Positions 1 to 7,855 of a DNA stretch of 64,000 nt are shown in pieces. Source of the stretch: Pseudarthrobacter defluvii (lineage in GTDB: Bacteria; Actinomycetota; Actinomycetes; Actinomycetales; Micrococcaceae). The notes under the pieces were generated by a model. It searched no databases. It saw only the letters and a program-made list of their open reading frames with translations, and was not told where the DNA came from. Every line of letters starts with the position of its first letter. The first letter of the stretch is position 1. Both the position numbers and the translations under genes were made by a program. Location: the NCBI RefSeq assembly GCF_030323865.1, contig NZ_CP066362.1, positions 2,232,001-2,296,000 on the forward strand. The letters are read 5' to 3'.

Positions 1-123
1 CCTGTCGGTGCAGGCAAGGGCAGTAGCCCCGTCCGCGGCGGCTGCCATGGCCAGCTCCTCCGGCCAGGAGACGCCGTAGTGGGCGCTGAATGCTGTGGAA
101 ACGTGTAGGTGGGTGAAGCTCAT
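1..123 (-). CDS. dnaE2: Error-prone DNA polymerase DnaE2, N-terminal fragment
   Basis: Only the first 41 codons lie in the window; the gene runs off the left edge. The translation begins MSFTHLHVSTAFSAHYG and continues PEELAMAAAADGATALACTDR. This matches the start of the PHP domain of C-family polymerases: the THLH histidine pair and the ACTDR strand are characteristic. The start is the ATG at 123, 11 bases after the stop of the DUF6504 gene, so the two are probably one transcript. DnaE2 is the translesion polymerase of the SOS mutasome, and a LexA-like box lies upstream of the pair. A replicative DnaE1 is unlikely because of the DUF6504 neighbour. Confidence 0.85.
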   Translation of the reverse strand, partial: MSFTHLHVSTAFSAHYGVSWPEELAMAAAADGATALACTDR

Positions 124-134
124 GCTGTTCTGTT

Positions 135-485
135 TCAGGCAGTTCTGGGGCGTAGCGCGTCATGGATCCGCAGCAGCCGCCATCGGCCGCTGGGGATGTG
201 GCGGGACAGGTCAAGGGTGAGGGTTTCTGCACCGGCAGGATCATTGGGACCCCCGGGGCGGGGTGGATTCCGGCTTGGGATCACCTGGATGCGCCAGATT
301 TCGTGGTCCACCACGCCCTGCCCGCTTCCCAATGGAGCCCTGGCGTCCTCCGCCCACCATTGCCGGCGTTCGTACCACCGGACAGGTTCGGCGCAGACCG
401 TGTAGGACCGGCCTGCCCAGGTGAGGGATTCCGGCTGGCCCGCAGCGGAGCACACCACGTCAACGGACTCGCTGAACATGCCCAT
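135..485 (-). CDS. DUF6504 family protein, SOS-linked
   Basis: 116 aa small soluble protein beginning MGMFSESVDVVC. It has a central WYERRQWW stretch and an IWRIQV strand, as in the DUF6504 proteins that accompany actinobacterial DnaE2. The biochemical role is unknown. The ATG at 485 is chosen because the upstream extension would read through the LexA-type box at 521-536. It lies 11 bases before dnaE2, so the two genes probably form an SOS operon. The Y-family polymerase (ImuB) that often sits beside these genes is not on the upstream side here and would have to lie beyond the left edge. Confidence 0.75.
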   Translation of the reverse strand: MGMFSESVDVVCSAAGQPESLTWAGRSYTVCAEPVRWYERRQWWAEDARAPLGSGQGVVDHEIWRIQVIPSRNPPRPGGPNDPAGAETLTLDLSRHIPSGRWRLLRIHDALRPRTA

Positions 486-520
486 GGCGCCTCCCCGGAC
501 GGTAAACCTGGAATGGTTAT

Positions 521-536
521 TCGAACATGTATTCGA
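521..536 (-). promoter_or_regulatory. LexA-type SOS box
   Basis: TCGAACATGTATTCGA is a near-perfect 16-bp inverted repeat. It fits the Gram-positive/actinobacterial LexA consensus CGAAC-N4-GTTCG with one mismatch (ATTCG). It lies 35 bases upstream of the DUF6504 start at 485, and on the other side 80 bases upstream of the gene at 617. The known SOS control of dnaE2 in actinobacteria supports the call. Confidence 0.8.
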
Positions 537-616
537 ATACTGCCAGTCTACGCCGCGTCTGCAGCAAAACATAGGCGGGGGTGGACGGAGCGTGCGGCAG
601 GGAGCAGGATGTTGGC

Positions 617-1006
617 ATGAGTACCGATGACGCACTCCTAAAGCAGGCAAGCATCAAGGCCCAGGACTCCACCATCCTTGCCACGTTCGATATCGACGGC
701 GCCATTCCGGAATCCGGCGCCTACGTGGTGGGGCTGATGGGAGCCTCGCCGGACTATTCATTCCAGCGGCGGCTGTGCATTGAATTCATGAACGGGGAGG
801 CAATCGCCTGCTACTCGTTCAACCGGGACCAGGGGGTCGAGGAGGATTACGACCTGTCCGGGGTGTCCCATTCGGACAACAGCATTACCGGGAGCTTTCC
901 CCTTTCAGCGCTGGATGGGCTGGGAAAGGGGCACGTCATCTCTGCCTTCAGCGAGGCGGACGGACGGGAGTTCCAGCACGGAGTGCCGGTGGAGGAGGCC
1001 CTGTAG
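617..1006 (+). CDS. Hypothetical protein, divergent from the SOS operon
   Basis: 129 aa acidic soluble protein starting MSTDDALLKQAS, with an even alpha/beta composition, no signal peptide and no membrane segment. No family is recognised. The ATG at 617 is six bases after CAGGAT, a weak leaderless-type -10 element. A start at 581 would add a short arginine/glycine stretch and is less likely. It is transcribed divergently from the DUF6504 gene, so the LexA-type box at 521-536 lies between the two promoters and could affect both. Confidence 0.7.
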   Translation: MSTDDALLKQASIKAQDSTILATFDIDGAIPESGAYVVGLMGASPDYSFQRRLCIEFMNGEAIACYSFNRDQGVEEDYDLSGVSHSDNSITGSFPLSALDGLGKGHVISAFSEADGREFQHGVPVEEAL

Positions 1007-1030
1007 CCACCTCCACCAACACTTTAAAGT

Positions 1031-1351
1031 TCAGCTGTTTTCTTTGTGGATCCGCAGTTCAAGTTCAATGAACGCGGAGATCATGGCCCGGTACGTTGAC
1101 TCCACGATGTCCGGGTCGATGTCCTTTTTCTCCGCAGCGGAACGGACATGCTCAATGATGCGCTCCACCCGTCCGGGGGCGCGCACCTCGGCGTCATCCC
1201 CCTTGAGGGTTCCGGCAATCCTGATCAGCCGTTCGCGGCGGGCAATGAGGGTGACAATCTGCTCATCCACCTCGTCAACGGCAATCCGGACGGCCGCGAG
1301 CTGTTCCTTGTCGGCCCGGGCATCCCTGTCGTTTCCTTGAATTGTCGCCAT
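1031..1351 (-). CDS. Chorismate mutase (AroQ class)
   Basis: 106 aa all-helical protein that should convert chorismate to prephenate for phenylalanine and tyrosine synthesis in the cytoplasm. The segment VRIAVDEVDEQIVTLIARRE matches helix 1 of AroQ chorismate mutases (R...D..I..L...R), followed by AGTLKGDDAEVRAPGR and the RVERII and YRAMISAFIELEL helices. The ATG at 1351 is preferred over an upstream extension because TACTGT stands exactly six bases before it, a leaderless promoter arrangement. The start codon is only 19 bases from that of the divergent VOC gene. Confidence 0.85.
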   Translation of the reverse strand: MATIQGNDRDARADKEQLAAVRIAVDEVDEQIVTLIARRERLIRIAGTLKGDDAEVRAPGRVERIIEHVRSAAEKKDIDPDIVESTYRAMISAFIELELRIHKENS

Positions 1352-1357
1352 CGTCTG

Positions 1358-1364
1358 ACAGTAT
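1358..1364. promoter_or_regulatory. Overlapping divergent -10 elements
   Basis: On the minus strand TACTGT (1363-1358) is followed by six bases and the ATG at 1351. On the plus strand CAGTAT (1359-1364) is followed by six bases and the ATG at 1371. Both fit leaderless actinobacterial promoters, and the two hexamers share five base pairs, so simultaneous use looks impossible. Confidence 0.55.
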
Positions 1365-1370
1365 CGAAGC

Positions 1371-1793
1371 ATGGAGCCCAGAGTCGACTTTATCTCCCTC
1401 GGTGTCCGCAACGTTGCGGATTCGCGCGCCTTCTACATTGACGGCCTTGGCTGGCCGGTCCACCGGGAGGCGGCCGGGGAGGTGCTGTTCATCCAGGTGA
1501 ACCACGGCCTGGTGCTCTCCCTCTGGGACGCACGCCAGATGCAGGCCGAAGCAGGCACGAATCCGCCGTCCGGTGTCCCCTGCATCACCCTCAGCCATAA
1601 CGTGGAAAGTCCGGCGGACGTGGACAGGATCATGGAGGAGGCAGCGGCTGCGGGCGCTGCCATCATCGCCGAACCGGTCACCCAGCCCTGGGGCGGCTAC
1701 ACGGGGTACTTCGCCGACCCCGACGGCTTCCGCTGGGAGGTGGCCTACAACCCCACCTGGGCAGTGGACGACGGCGGTACGGTCACCGTGTGA
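1371..1793 (+). CDS. VOC family (glyoxalase/bleomycin-resistance fold) protein
   Basis: 140 aa. Two beta-alpha-beta-beta-beta modules are visible: the first starts FISLGVRNVADSRAFYIDGL and the second includes VDRIMEEAAAAGA and GYTGYFADPDGFRWEVAYNP. The DPDG..WE signature near the C-terminus is typical of the glyoxalase/VOC superfamily. These enzymes bind a metal between the modules; the substrate cannot be read from sequence. The ATG at 1371 probably starts a leaderless message. Glyoxalase I itself is less likely because the protein is a generic short VOC member. Confidence 0.85.
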   Translation: MEPRVDFISLGVRNVADSRAFYIDGLGWPVHREAAGEVLFIQVNHGLVLSLWDARQMQAEAGTNPPSGVPCITLSHNVESPADVDRIMEEAAAAGAAIIAEPVTQPWGGYTGYFADPDGFRWEVAYNPTWAVDDGGTVTV

Positions 1794-1818
1794 AGGCAGG
1801 GCGCCTTGAGCGGGGCTG

Positions 1819-2580
1819 CTAGAACAGCGCCTCCACCGGGCGGATCAGCTCGGGACCGTTGTTGCGCACATTGCCCACTTCCTTTCCCACGGAATCAACC
1901 TGCCAGTCGGCGGCGGCATCCTTGACCCTTGACCGCACCAGGTCCACGAGGCCGGCTGCGTCATCGGCGTGGGGGTCCAGCCAGGCTTCCATGGTGGCCT
2001 TGTCCATGGGCAGGGGCACCCTGTCGTGCAGTTCCGTCAGCTTCCCAAAGATGGTGGACTCCGTCCCCGGCGGAGGCGTGTCCGCGGTGAGGATGGATGT
2101 GGACAGCAGCCACCGCCCGGGCTCCGCCTCGGGCAGGGACGGGTCCTTCCACCATTCATAGAGGCCGGCGAAAACCAGTCCGTGGTACTGGCCAGGGTGC
2201 ACGTAATACGGCTGCTTGGACTTCCCGGGGCCCTGCTTCCATTCGTAGTAGCCATCGGCCGGAACTGCACAACGACGTGACTTCGCGGCTTTACGGAACG
2301 CCGGTTTCTCCAGCACCGATTCGCTGCGGGCGTTAATCATGCTGGACCCGATTTTCAGGTCCTTCGCCCAGGACGGGACCAGGCCCCAGCGTGCCACGTG
2401 CAGTTGCCGTACCTGCCTGAGCCCGGCGTTGTCCTCCTTCAGGCGCTCCAGCACTATGGGGACGGCGTCGGTGGGTGCCACATTCCATGACGGCGGAATG
2501 CTCACCTCGTCCTCCAGCTCGGCGTCGAACTCAGCCAGGAGGTCCCCCACGGCACGGGCCATTACGTAGCGTCCACACAT
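1819..2580 (-). CDS. SOS response-associated peptidase (SRAP, YedK/HMCES family)
   Basis: 253 aa. It begins MCGRYVM, so Cys2 is exposed after removal of Met1. In this family Cys2 forms a thiazolidine crosslink with abasic sites in single-stranded DNA. The other family signatures are present: NVAPTD, MINARSES, CAVPADGYYEWK and LHDRVPLPM. The start at 2580 is fixed by Cys2; the longer reading frame upstream would bury it. CAAGCT lies six bases before the ATG, consistent with a weak leaderless promoter. The gene stands alone, but it belongs functionally with the SOS genes at the left edge. Confidence 0.92.
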   Translation of the reverse strand: MCGRYVMARAVGDLLAEFDAELEDEVSIPPSWNVAPTDAVPIVLERLKEDNAGLRQVRQLHVARWGLVPSWAKDLKIGSSMINARSESVLEKPAFRKAAKSRRCAVPADGYYEWKQGPGKSKQPYYVHPGQYHGLVFAGLYEWWKDPSLPEAEPGRWLLSTSILTADTPPPGTESTIFGKLTELHDRVPLPMDKATMEAWLDPHADDAAGLVDLVRSRVKDAAADWQVDSVGKEVGNVRNNGPELIRPVEALF

Positions 2581-2712
2581 GGCACCAGCTTGCCACCGGC
2601 CGCCATAAAGTGTCATGCGGCGCCGCCCAGGCACTGCGGCAGCGGGGAATACCGGCGGCCGCGCTACGGTTGAATGTAAGGAAACCTTCCAAGCGACGTA
2701 TAGGAGCTCCCT

Positions 2713-2970
2713 GTGGACTTCACTCCCGAATCCGGCACCATCACCATGTTTTCCACCACCTGGTGCGGCTACTGCAACCGGCTGAAGAAGCAGCTCGATG
2801 CGCAGGGCATCGGCTACAACGAAATCAACATCGAAGAGGTGGAGGGCACCGCAGAGCTCGTGGAGCAGCTGAACGGCGGCAACCGGACCGTTCCCACCGT
2901 CCTCTTCCCGGACGGCACCGCAGCCACCAACCCGTCAGCCGCCGAGGTCAAGAGCCGCCTGGCCGCCTGA
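2713..2970 (+). CDS. Mycoredoxin / glutaredoxin-family protein
   Basis: 85 aa thioredoxin-fold protein with the CGYC active site at residues 18-21 and the cis-proline TVPTV segment near residue 59. CGYC together with the actinobacterial context points to mycoredoxin-1, which reduces mycothiol mixed disulfides in the cytosol. It differs from NrdH (CVQC) further along the window. The GTG at 2713 is chosen because AGGAG at 2702-2706 lies six bases upstream. It is a single gene, with no clear partner on either side. Confidence 0.88.
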   Translation: MDFTPESGTITMFSTTWCGYCNRLKKQLDAQGIGYNEINIEEVEGTAELVEQLNGGNRTVPTVLFPDGTAATNPSAAEVKSRLAA

Positions 2971-3008
2971 TAGCCGCGTGCGGCGCTCGCCGCACAATCG
3001 TTTGCGGG

Positions 3009-3758
3009 TCATGCCCCCAGGCTGCTGAACGAGGCAGTTTCCAGGGCGGCGTGGCCCGCATATGTTTCCAGCAGGGCCTGCTCAACAGCTGCCACATCCA
3101 GGCCGGGCACCAGGTCATTGGCCGCACCGGCGGTGGCAGGGTCCCAGTCCAGGCCCAGTGCCGCGTAGCTGTCCGTAAGGACCTTGCGGATCGGGGCCGA
3201 ATCCTCCACCACAATGACGGAGCTGAACAGCCATCCGCCGGAGACCACCCGCTGGGCAGTTCCCACCAGCTTCACGCGCCGTGAGCCGTCCAGCGGGTCG
3301 GTGCCGTGCACACTGAACTCACCGGGGCAGTACTCTCCCGGGATCTCGCCCACCGCCGCCTGCACCCCCACGCTTCGCAGCGCCGCAGCAAAAAGTTCGC
3401 CAAAGTAGCCGAACCGCGCCTTGGACCCGGCCACGGCATCCGCGTCCGGTTCGATATGGTCCACCACCAACGTGCCCCGGTGGTAAGCGGCAGCGCGTCC
3501 CCCCGCCCTGCGGACCAGTGGCTCGAAGCCGTTCTCCCGGCAGGCCCGGGCGGCGGCGTCGAAGCCGGGCAGCCGGGTGTCCCGCTGCCCGAACGCCACG
3601 GTGGGAGCGGGCCGGTACAGCCGCAGGGTGGGCCCTATCCCGCCATTCCTGGCCCTGGCCAAAAGCTCGAGGCCAAATTCGAGATCGCGGCCCGCACCAA
3701 GGGATACGTCCTGACGCACCACGGTGAGCGGGCGGAGTCCGGTAGCGGTGTTTTGCAT
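3009..3758 (-). CDS. Lipoate/biotin protein ligase A-like protein
   Basis: 249 aa. The signatures LRLYRPAPTVAFGQRD, LVRRAGGRAAAYHRGTLVVDH and ARFGYFGELFAAAL correspond to the BPL/LplA catalytic fold; the RRxGGR loop binds the lipoyl- or biotinyl-AMP. It should attach or transfer lipoyl groups, or salvage lipoate. It lacks the C-terminal accessory domain of E. coli LplA, so it may be an amidotransferase or octanoyltransferase-like member. The ATG at 3758 has GGGAG upstream. Whether it is a ligase or a transferase remains open. Confidence 0.8.
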   Translation of the reverse strand: MQNTATGLRPLTVVRQDVSLGAGRDLEFGLELLARARNGGIGPTLRLYRPAPTVAFGQRDTRLPGFDAAARACRENGFEPLVRRAGGRAAAYHRGTLVVDHIEPDADAVAGSKARFGYFGELFAAALRSVGVQAAVGEIPGEYCPGEFSVHGTDPLDGSRRVKLVGTAQRVVSGGWLFSSVIVVEDSAPIRKVLTDSYAALGLDWDPATAGAANDLVPGLDVAAVEQALLETYAGHAALETASFSSLGA

Positions 3759-3863
3759 TGCGAAGCTCCCTGGGCTTTGGCGTCGACGGTTTCGGTGGCG
3801 ACAGGTTCGATGGCAGCGGCCGGACAGGCCACACCTAGGGTACGCCCGACGGCGGCACGCGCC

Positions 3864-5576
3864 TTAACGCCCCCGGCGCCCCACCCACAGTGCGTGCAAA
3901 AGCGGCAAGGCCGATGCTGCCATCAGCACATTGCTTAGCACCAGGTCGTCGACGCGGACGATGGCGCCGGCGAGCAGCAGGGCGCCGAAGACCAGGGCGG
4001 AGGCTGAGCGGCGCACGGCCCTTTCCAGCCGGGCACCCTGCCGCTCCAGCCGCGGAACGGCTACCTGCAGTGATCCCTCCTCGAGCCGGGTGGCCAGGGC
4101 GTCCAGCCGGCGGGGCAGGCGGAAGGCCACGGCGGCGGCGTCGATGGCCTGCCGGGCCACATCCTGCACCACATTGCCGCGCTCGTCCCGCAGCAGCTGA
4201 GCTGCGTAGGGTTCCACCGAATCCCACAGGTTGAACCGCTCGTCGAGGGCACTGCACACCCCGGATGTCAGGGACATGGCCCGGATGATCAGCAGGAAGT
4301 TTTCCGGCAGCTGGAACGGCAGCGAGCGGACCACGTCGCCGAACTCCACGGCAAAATCGCGGAACTCCCGCGGGTCCACTTCGCGCAGCTCGGCAAAGCC
4401 CATGCCGCCGAAGCGGGCAAAAAGCTGTGTCATGGCGCGCTCCAGTCCCGCGCTGTCGGCTGACGGCATCAAAACGCCCACGTCGTTGATGGCCGCCACA
4501 AGCCCCTTGCCGTCGCGGGCAGCGGCGGCGATCAGCAGCTTCCGCAGCCCGCTGCGCGTGGAGGCTGTTACCTCGCCCATCATGCCGAAGTCGATGAACG
4601 TCAGTTTCCATGCAAGTTCCCCTGCCCCTGGAGGGACGGGCGTCACGAAGATGTTTCCCGGGTGGGGGTCGGCGTGGAAGAAGCCATTGGTGAAGAGCTG
4701 GTCGAACATGATGGATGCGAACACCGGCGCTACCTCGGCGGGATCGATGCCGGCGGCACGAAGGGCGCGGACGTCTGTGATCTTGATGGCCGTGACGTCC
4801 TCGAGCGTCAACACGCGGCGGGTGGTCCGCTCCCACACCACGCCCGGAACCTCCACGCGGTCATCGCCGGCGAAATCCGCGGCGAATCGCTCTGCGTTGA
4901 CGGCCTCGTGCAGGTAGTCGATTTCCAGGAGGCTGGTCTGGGCAAATTCCTCCACAAGGGCCGGCATGTCGGCCCTGCGGGACACGAGCCGGATGTGGCT
5001 GAGCCAGCCGGCCACCTTGCGGAGCGCGGCGAGGTCGACGTCGACGATGGCTCCAATGCCCGGGCGCTGCACTTTCAGGACCACGGCATCGAGCCCCGTG
5101 TCCCCGGCGTCATCGGCATTAAGGCGGGCCCGGTGGGCCTGCCCCAGGGATGCAGCGGCGATGGGCGTTTGGTCCACGGTGGCGAAGACGCCTGCCAGTG
5201 GTGTCCCCAGTTCCTGTGCCGCCAGGGCAGAAATGGCCGGGAAGGAGACCGGCGGCACTTCGTCCTGCAGCCCCTCCAGCTCCTTGGTGATCTCCGGTGG
5301 AAGGACGTCGAGCCGGGAGGACAGGAACTGGCCCACCTTGATCATGAGGCCGCCGAGTTCCACGGCCAGGTCGTGGAACCGCTGCGCGAAGCGGCCCATC
5401 CGGCTGGAGCGGGTGCGCGCGGAGATCCGGCCGAGTCCTATCCGCGGCAGGAACAGTTCGAACCACCACGTGGCGGCGAGGTTCCGGGCGGCGAAGCCCA
5501 GGATGCGCCGGTAGCGCCCCCGGTGCTCGCGCGTGGGCAGCGGGTCGGCGGCCTTGTCCTGGACAGTCGACGCCAC
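3864..5576 (-). CDS. ABC1/UbiB-family atypical kinase, membrane anchored
   Basis: 570 aa. The family motifs are clear: KVGQFLSSRLDVLPPEI (the KxGQ inhibitory motif), the alanine-rich AAASLGQAHRA loop, VVLKVQRPGI with the nucleotide-binding lysine, FFHADPHPGNIFV with the catalytic-loop aspartate, and IDFGMMGE as the metal-binding motif. Hydrophobic segments at about residues 510-560 anchor it to the membrane. UbiB relatives support isoprenoid quinone biosynthesis and lipid homeostasis. The start is a GTG five bases after the stop of the PadR gene, so the two genes are almost certainly one transcript under PadR control. Confidence 0.9.
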   Translation of the reverse strand: MASTVQDKAADPLPTREHRGRYRRILGFAARNLAATWWFELFLPRIGLGRISARTRSSRMGRFAQRFHDLAVELGGLMIKVGQFLSSRLDVLPPEITKELEGLQDEVPPVSFPAISALAAQELGTPLAGVFATVDQTPIAAASLGQAHRARLNADDAGDTGLDAVVLKVQRPGIGAIVDVDLAALRKVAGWLSHIRLVSRRADMPALVEEFAQTSLLEIDYLHEAVNAERFAADFAGDDRVEVPGVVWERTTRRVLTLEDVTAIKITDVRALRAAGIDPAEVAPVFASIMFDQLFTNGFFHADPHPGNIFVTPVPPGAGELAWKLTFIDFGMMGEVTASTRSGLRKLLIAAAARDGKGLVAAINDVGVLMPSADSAGLERAMTQLFARFGGMGFAELREVDPREFRDFAVEFGDVVRSLPFQLPENFLLIIRAMSLTSGVCSALDERFNLWDSVEPYAAQLLRDERGNVVQDVARQAIDAAAVAFRLPRRLDALATRLEEGSLQVAVPRLERQGARLERAVRRSASALVFGALLLAGAIVRVDDLVLSNVLMAASALPLLHALWVGRRGR

Positions 5577-5581
5577 CCGGG

Positions 5582-6124
5582 TCAGTCCTGGGCGAGGATG
5601 GCGTAAAGCCGGCGCCGGGCCTCGTCCAGCGCCGCCACCGCCTGCTGCACCTGTTCCGGCGAACCGATCCGGGCCACCTGGGCTGCCGCCTGGGCCAGCT
5701 CGATCCCGGCCTTGGGGAGGGAAGCAACTCCGGTTCCGGACTGGGTGCCCGCCGGATCCCAGGGCGCAGCACCGTGGTGGGCCGCCACCTCCTCGCGGCC
5801 TGCTTCGGTGAGGGAGTAGATCTTCCGGCCGTTGGATTCCTCGGCGCTGATGGTTCCCTCATCGGCCAGCAGCTGCAGGGTGGGATAGACAGAACCAGCG
5901 CTGGGCTTCCAGCTGCCGCCGCTGCGCTCCTCGATCTCACGGATGATCTGGTAACCGTGCATGGGCCGCTCAGCGAGCAGGGCCAGGACGGCTGCCCTCA
6001 CCTCGCCTTTCCCGGCACGGGTTCCAACCCGCTTTTCGAACCTGGACCTCAGCTCTTCGACGGCCTGCCACATCCCGTCGAAATTACCGGGACCGAATCC
6101 GCCTGCAGGGTATGACGCACGCAT
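5582..6124 (-). CDS. PadR family transcriptional regulator
   Basis: 180 aa. The winged helix-turn-helix is at about residues 40-115: LALLAERPMHGYQIIREIEE, then GSWKPSAGSVYPTLQLLADEG and ISAEESNGRKIYSLTEAGR. A C-terminal helical region (about 130-180) would form the dimer. The start at ATG 6124 is preferred because AAAGGAG ends six bases upstream; a TTG at 6142 has no ribosome site. PadR proteins usually repress neighbouring membrane-protein genes. Its partner here is the ABC1 kinase five bases downstream. The three 10-bp repeats at 6150-6174 are the likely operator. Confidence 0.9.
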   Translation of the reverse strand: MRASYPAGGFGPGNFDGMWQAVEELRSRFEKRVGTRAGKGEVRAAVLALLAERPMHGYQIIREIEERSGGSWKPSAGSVYPTLQLLADEGTISAEESNGRKIYSLTEAGREEVAAHHGAAPWDPAGTQSGTGVASLPKAGIELAQAAAQVARIGSPEQVQQAVAALDEARRRLYAILAQD

Positions 6125-6149
6125 GATGAACTCCTTTGTCAATCGCGAA

Positions 6150-6174
6150 CGATATACAACGATACTCAGCGATA
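6150..6174. repeat. Three 10-bp-phased CGATA repeats, probable PadR operator
   Basis: CGATA occurs at 6150, 6160 and 6170, exactly one helical turn apart, 26-50 bases upstream of the padR start. The copies are CGATATACAA, CGATACTCAG and CGATACAGGA. The placement suggests autoregulation of the PadR-ABC1 kinase operon. That PadR binds here is inference. Confidence 0.55.
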
Positions 6175-6197
6175 CAGGAGGGCACCATAGCTGCCGG

Positions 6198-7001
6198 TCA
6201 CGTCCTCCGAAGCGTCAGGATCTGTTCGGCACGGCCGAACGGGCCCTGCCGGTCGTGCAGCACGGTGGACGTGAGGCCGATCCCGTCACGGCCGAACGAC
6301 ACGGCATTGTCCAGCCCCAGCCACTCCCCCTCAGGCCTGCGGTACATGTGGATCTGCAGGTCCAGGTTGGGGAAAGCGTAGCTGTCCTTGCCGGGCGGTA
6401 CCCGGGCGGCGATGCCGTTGGCGGTGTCAACCAGTCCCATGAGGCGCGCGAAATCCCCGCTGTCTGCGCGGTCGGTGAGCGAATGTTCGGTGCGCAGCCA
6501 CACTTTCCCCGCCCCTGGCCGGTGCCCTTCGGCCACCCGCATTTCGAGGGACCGGATGTAGCCACCGGGCCAGACGGCGGAGCCGTCATAAGGCTTGCAT
6601 TCGTCAGGGCCCGGAATGGCGGCGTCCTCGACGGCGGCCACCTCACCGGTGTCGCTGGTCAGCATCCGCCACCCGGTGGCGCGGATCGCTGTGCGGCCGC
6701 CGGCCACCAGTTCGGCCTGCACCAGCTCGATGGTCCTGCCGGGCCGCAGCGTGGTGGTGTGGATCCTGAACTCCCCACCCGGGATCAGGCCAAGGATCTC
6801 GTAGCTGATCCGCGCCATCCGCATGTCTTCCCGGGGCTGGTGCCGTTCCAGGAGGTCCGCCAGAAGGCCGGATGCCGGTGCCATGTGCTGTTCGTGGACA
6901 TTCCAGGCTCCCTGGGCGTGGATGGTGGACCGGAACCGGCCCTCTCCCAGGTCCTGGTAGTAAAAGTTGCCCTCGGCGAGTTCGGGCAGGTCTGCAGTCA
7001 A
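6198..7001 (-). CDS. Thioesterase-family (double hotdog) protein
   Basis: 267 aa. The two halves look like hotdog domains: GAWNVHEQHMAPASGLLADLL in the first, and WLRTEHSLTDRADSGDFARL and FPNLDLQIHMYRRPEGEWLG in the second, as in the acyl-CoA thioesterase-like proteins of actinobacteria. It probably hydrolyses or binds acyl-CoA, with unknown chain specificity. The start appears to be a TTG at 7001 with AAGGGG upstream; no ATG or GTG fits better. It is monocistronic, lying between the PadR operon and a divergent nuclease-like gene. Confidence 0.8.
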   Translation of the reverse strand: MTADLPELAEGNFYYQDLGEGRFRSTIHAQGAWNVHEQHMAPASGLLADLLERHQPREDMRMARISYEILGLIPGGEFRIHTTTLRPGRTIELVQAELVAGGRTAIRATGWRMLTSDTGEVAAVEDAAIPGPDECKPYDGSAVWPGGYIRSLEMRVAEGHRPGAGKVWLRTEHSLTDRADSGDFARLMGLVDTANGIAARVPPGKDSYAFPNLDLQIHMYRRPEGEWLGLDNAVSFGRDGIGLTSTVLHDRQGPFGRAEQILTLRRT

Positions 7002-7158
7002 GGCTGGCCCCTTACGAAACGTTCAGTGAATTGCCACTAACTCTATCCTTCGCGTGAACGGCGCGCCGGGACGGCCGGCGAAAGGTTGGAGGATGGCGGC
7101 GGCAATCCGACTAGAGTAAGGAACTGGTCCTGTCAGCAACCCTCAAAAGAGGTGTTTC

Positions 7159-7836
7159 ATGCGCGTCATCAGCTACAACCTCCGCAAGCACGCTGCCAGC
7201 GGCGAACTCCTCGCCCTGGCACGGAACCATGACATCGATGCGCTGTGCCTCCAGGAAGTGGATGCCAGCGACCTTCCGGAAACCCTGGGCCCCCTCCATC
7301 TGGCCGATGCCACCAAGGGCAACCGGCTGGGGCTGGCCATTTATTACCGCACAAGCCGTTTTACCGCGCTGGACACCCAGTCCTTCGCGTTGAAGAAGTC
7401 CATGCATGACAGGGTGCTGGCCCCGGCCCATGAGCGGCTGATCGGCACCAGGGTGATGGACAACGAAACGCAGCATGAGCTGGTGATCGGCTCCTTCCAC
7501 GCAGCCCCGCTCACGGCCTCCAATTCGTTGCGGCGCAAGCAGATCCACGCAGCGCACGCCGAACTGCTGAGCATGGGCAGGGGCCTGATGACCCTGATGG
7601 TGGGCGACTTCAACTACCCGTTCTTCACCAAGAACCTTGACATGCACATGAAGAACTCCGGCTACGCCCTGTCCCTCAGCAACAGGCGGACCTATACGCG
7701 GTACAAGGTGTTCAAGGGCCACTTCGACTTTGCTACGTCACTGGGCCTGGATATCGCCAGCGTGGAAACGCTGCCGCGGGGCAACTCGGACCACCTGCCG
7801 ATTTTGGTGACAGCCGAGTACGGCCAAGGCTATTAA
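7159..7836 (+). CDS. Endonuclease/exonuclease/phosphatase family protein
   Basis: 225 aa with the metal-dependent EEP fold: RVISYNLRKH at the N-terminus, CLQEVD with the metal-binding glutamate near residue 32, LMVGDFNYPF, and NSDHLPILV at the C-terminus with the catalytic Asp-His pair. The members act on DNA, phosphoinositides or other phosphodiesters, so the substrate is undetermined. There is no signal peptide, so it is cytoplasmic. The ATG at 7159 follows AAAGAGGTG. It ends 19 bases before a convergent NUDIX gene. Confidence 0.88.
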   Translation: MRVISYNLRKHAASGELLALARNHDIDALCLQEVDASDLPETLGPLHLADATKGNRLGLAIYYRTSRFTALDTQSFALKKSMHDRVLAPAHERLIGTRVMDNETQHELVIGSFHAAPLTASNSLRRKQIHAAHAELLSMGRGLMTLMVGDFNYPFFTKNLDMHMKNSGYALSLSNRRTYTRYKVFKGHFDFATSLGLDIASVETLPRGNSDHLPILVTAEYGQGY

Positions 7837-7855
7837 CAGGAAACGACTCCCCCGT

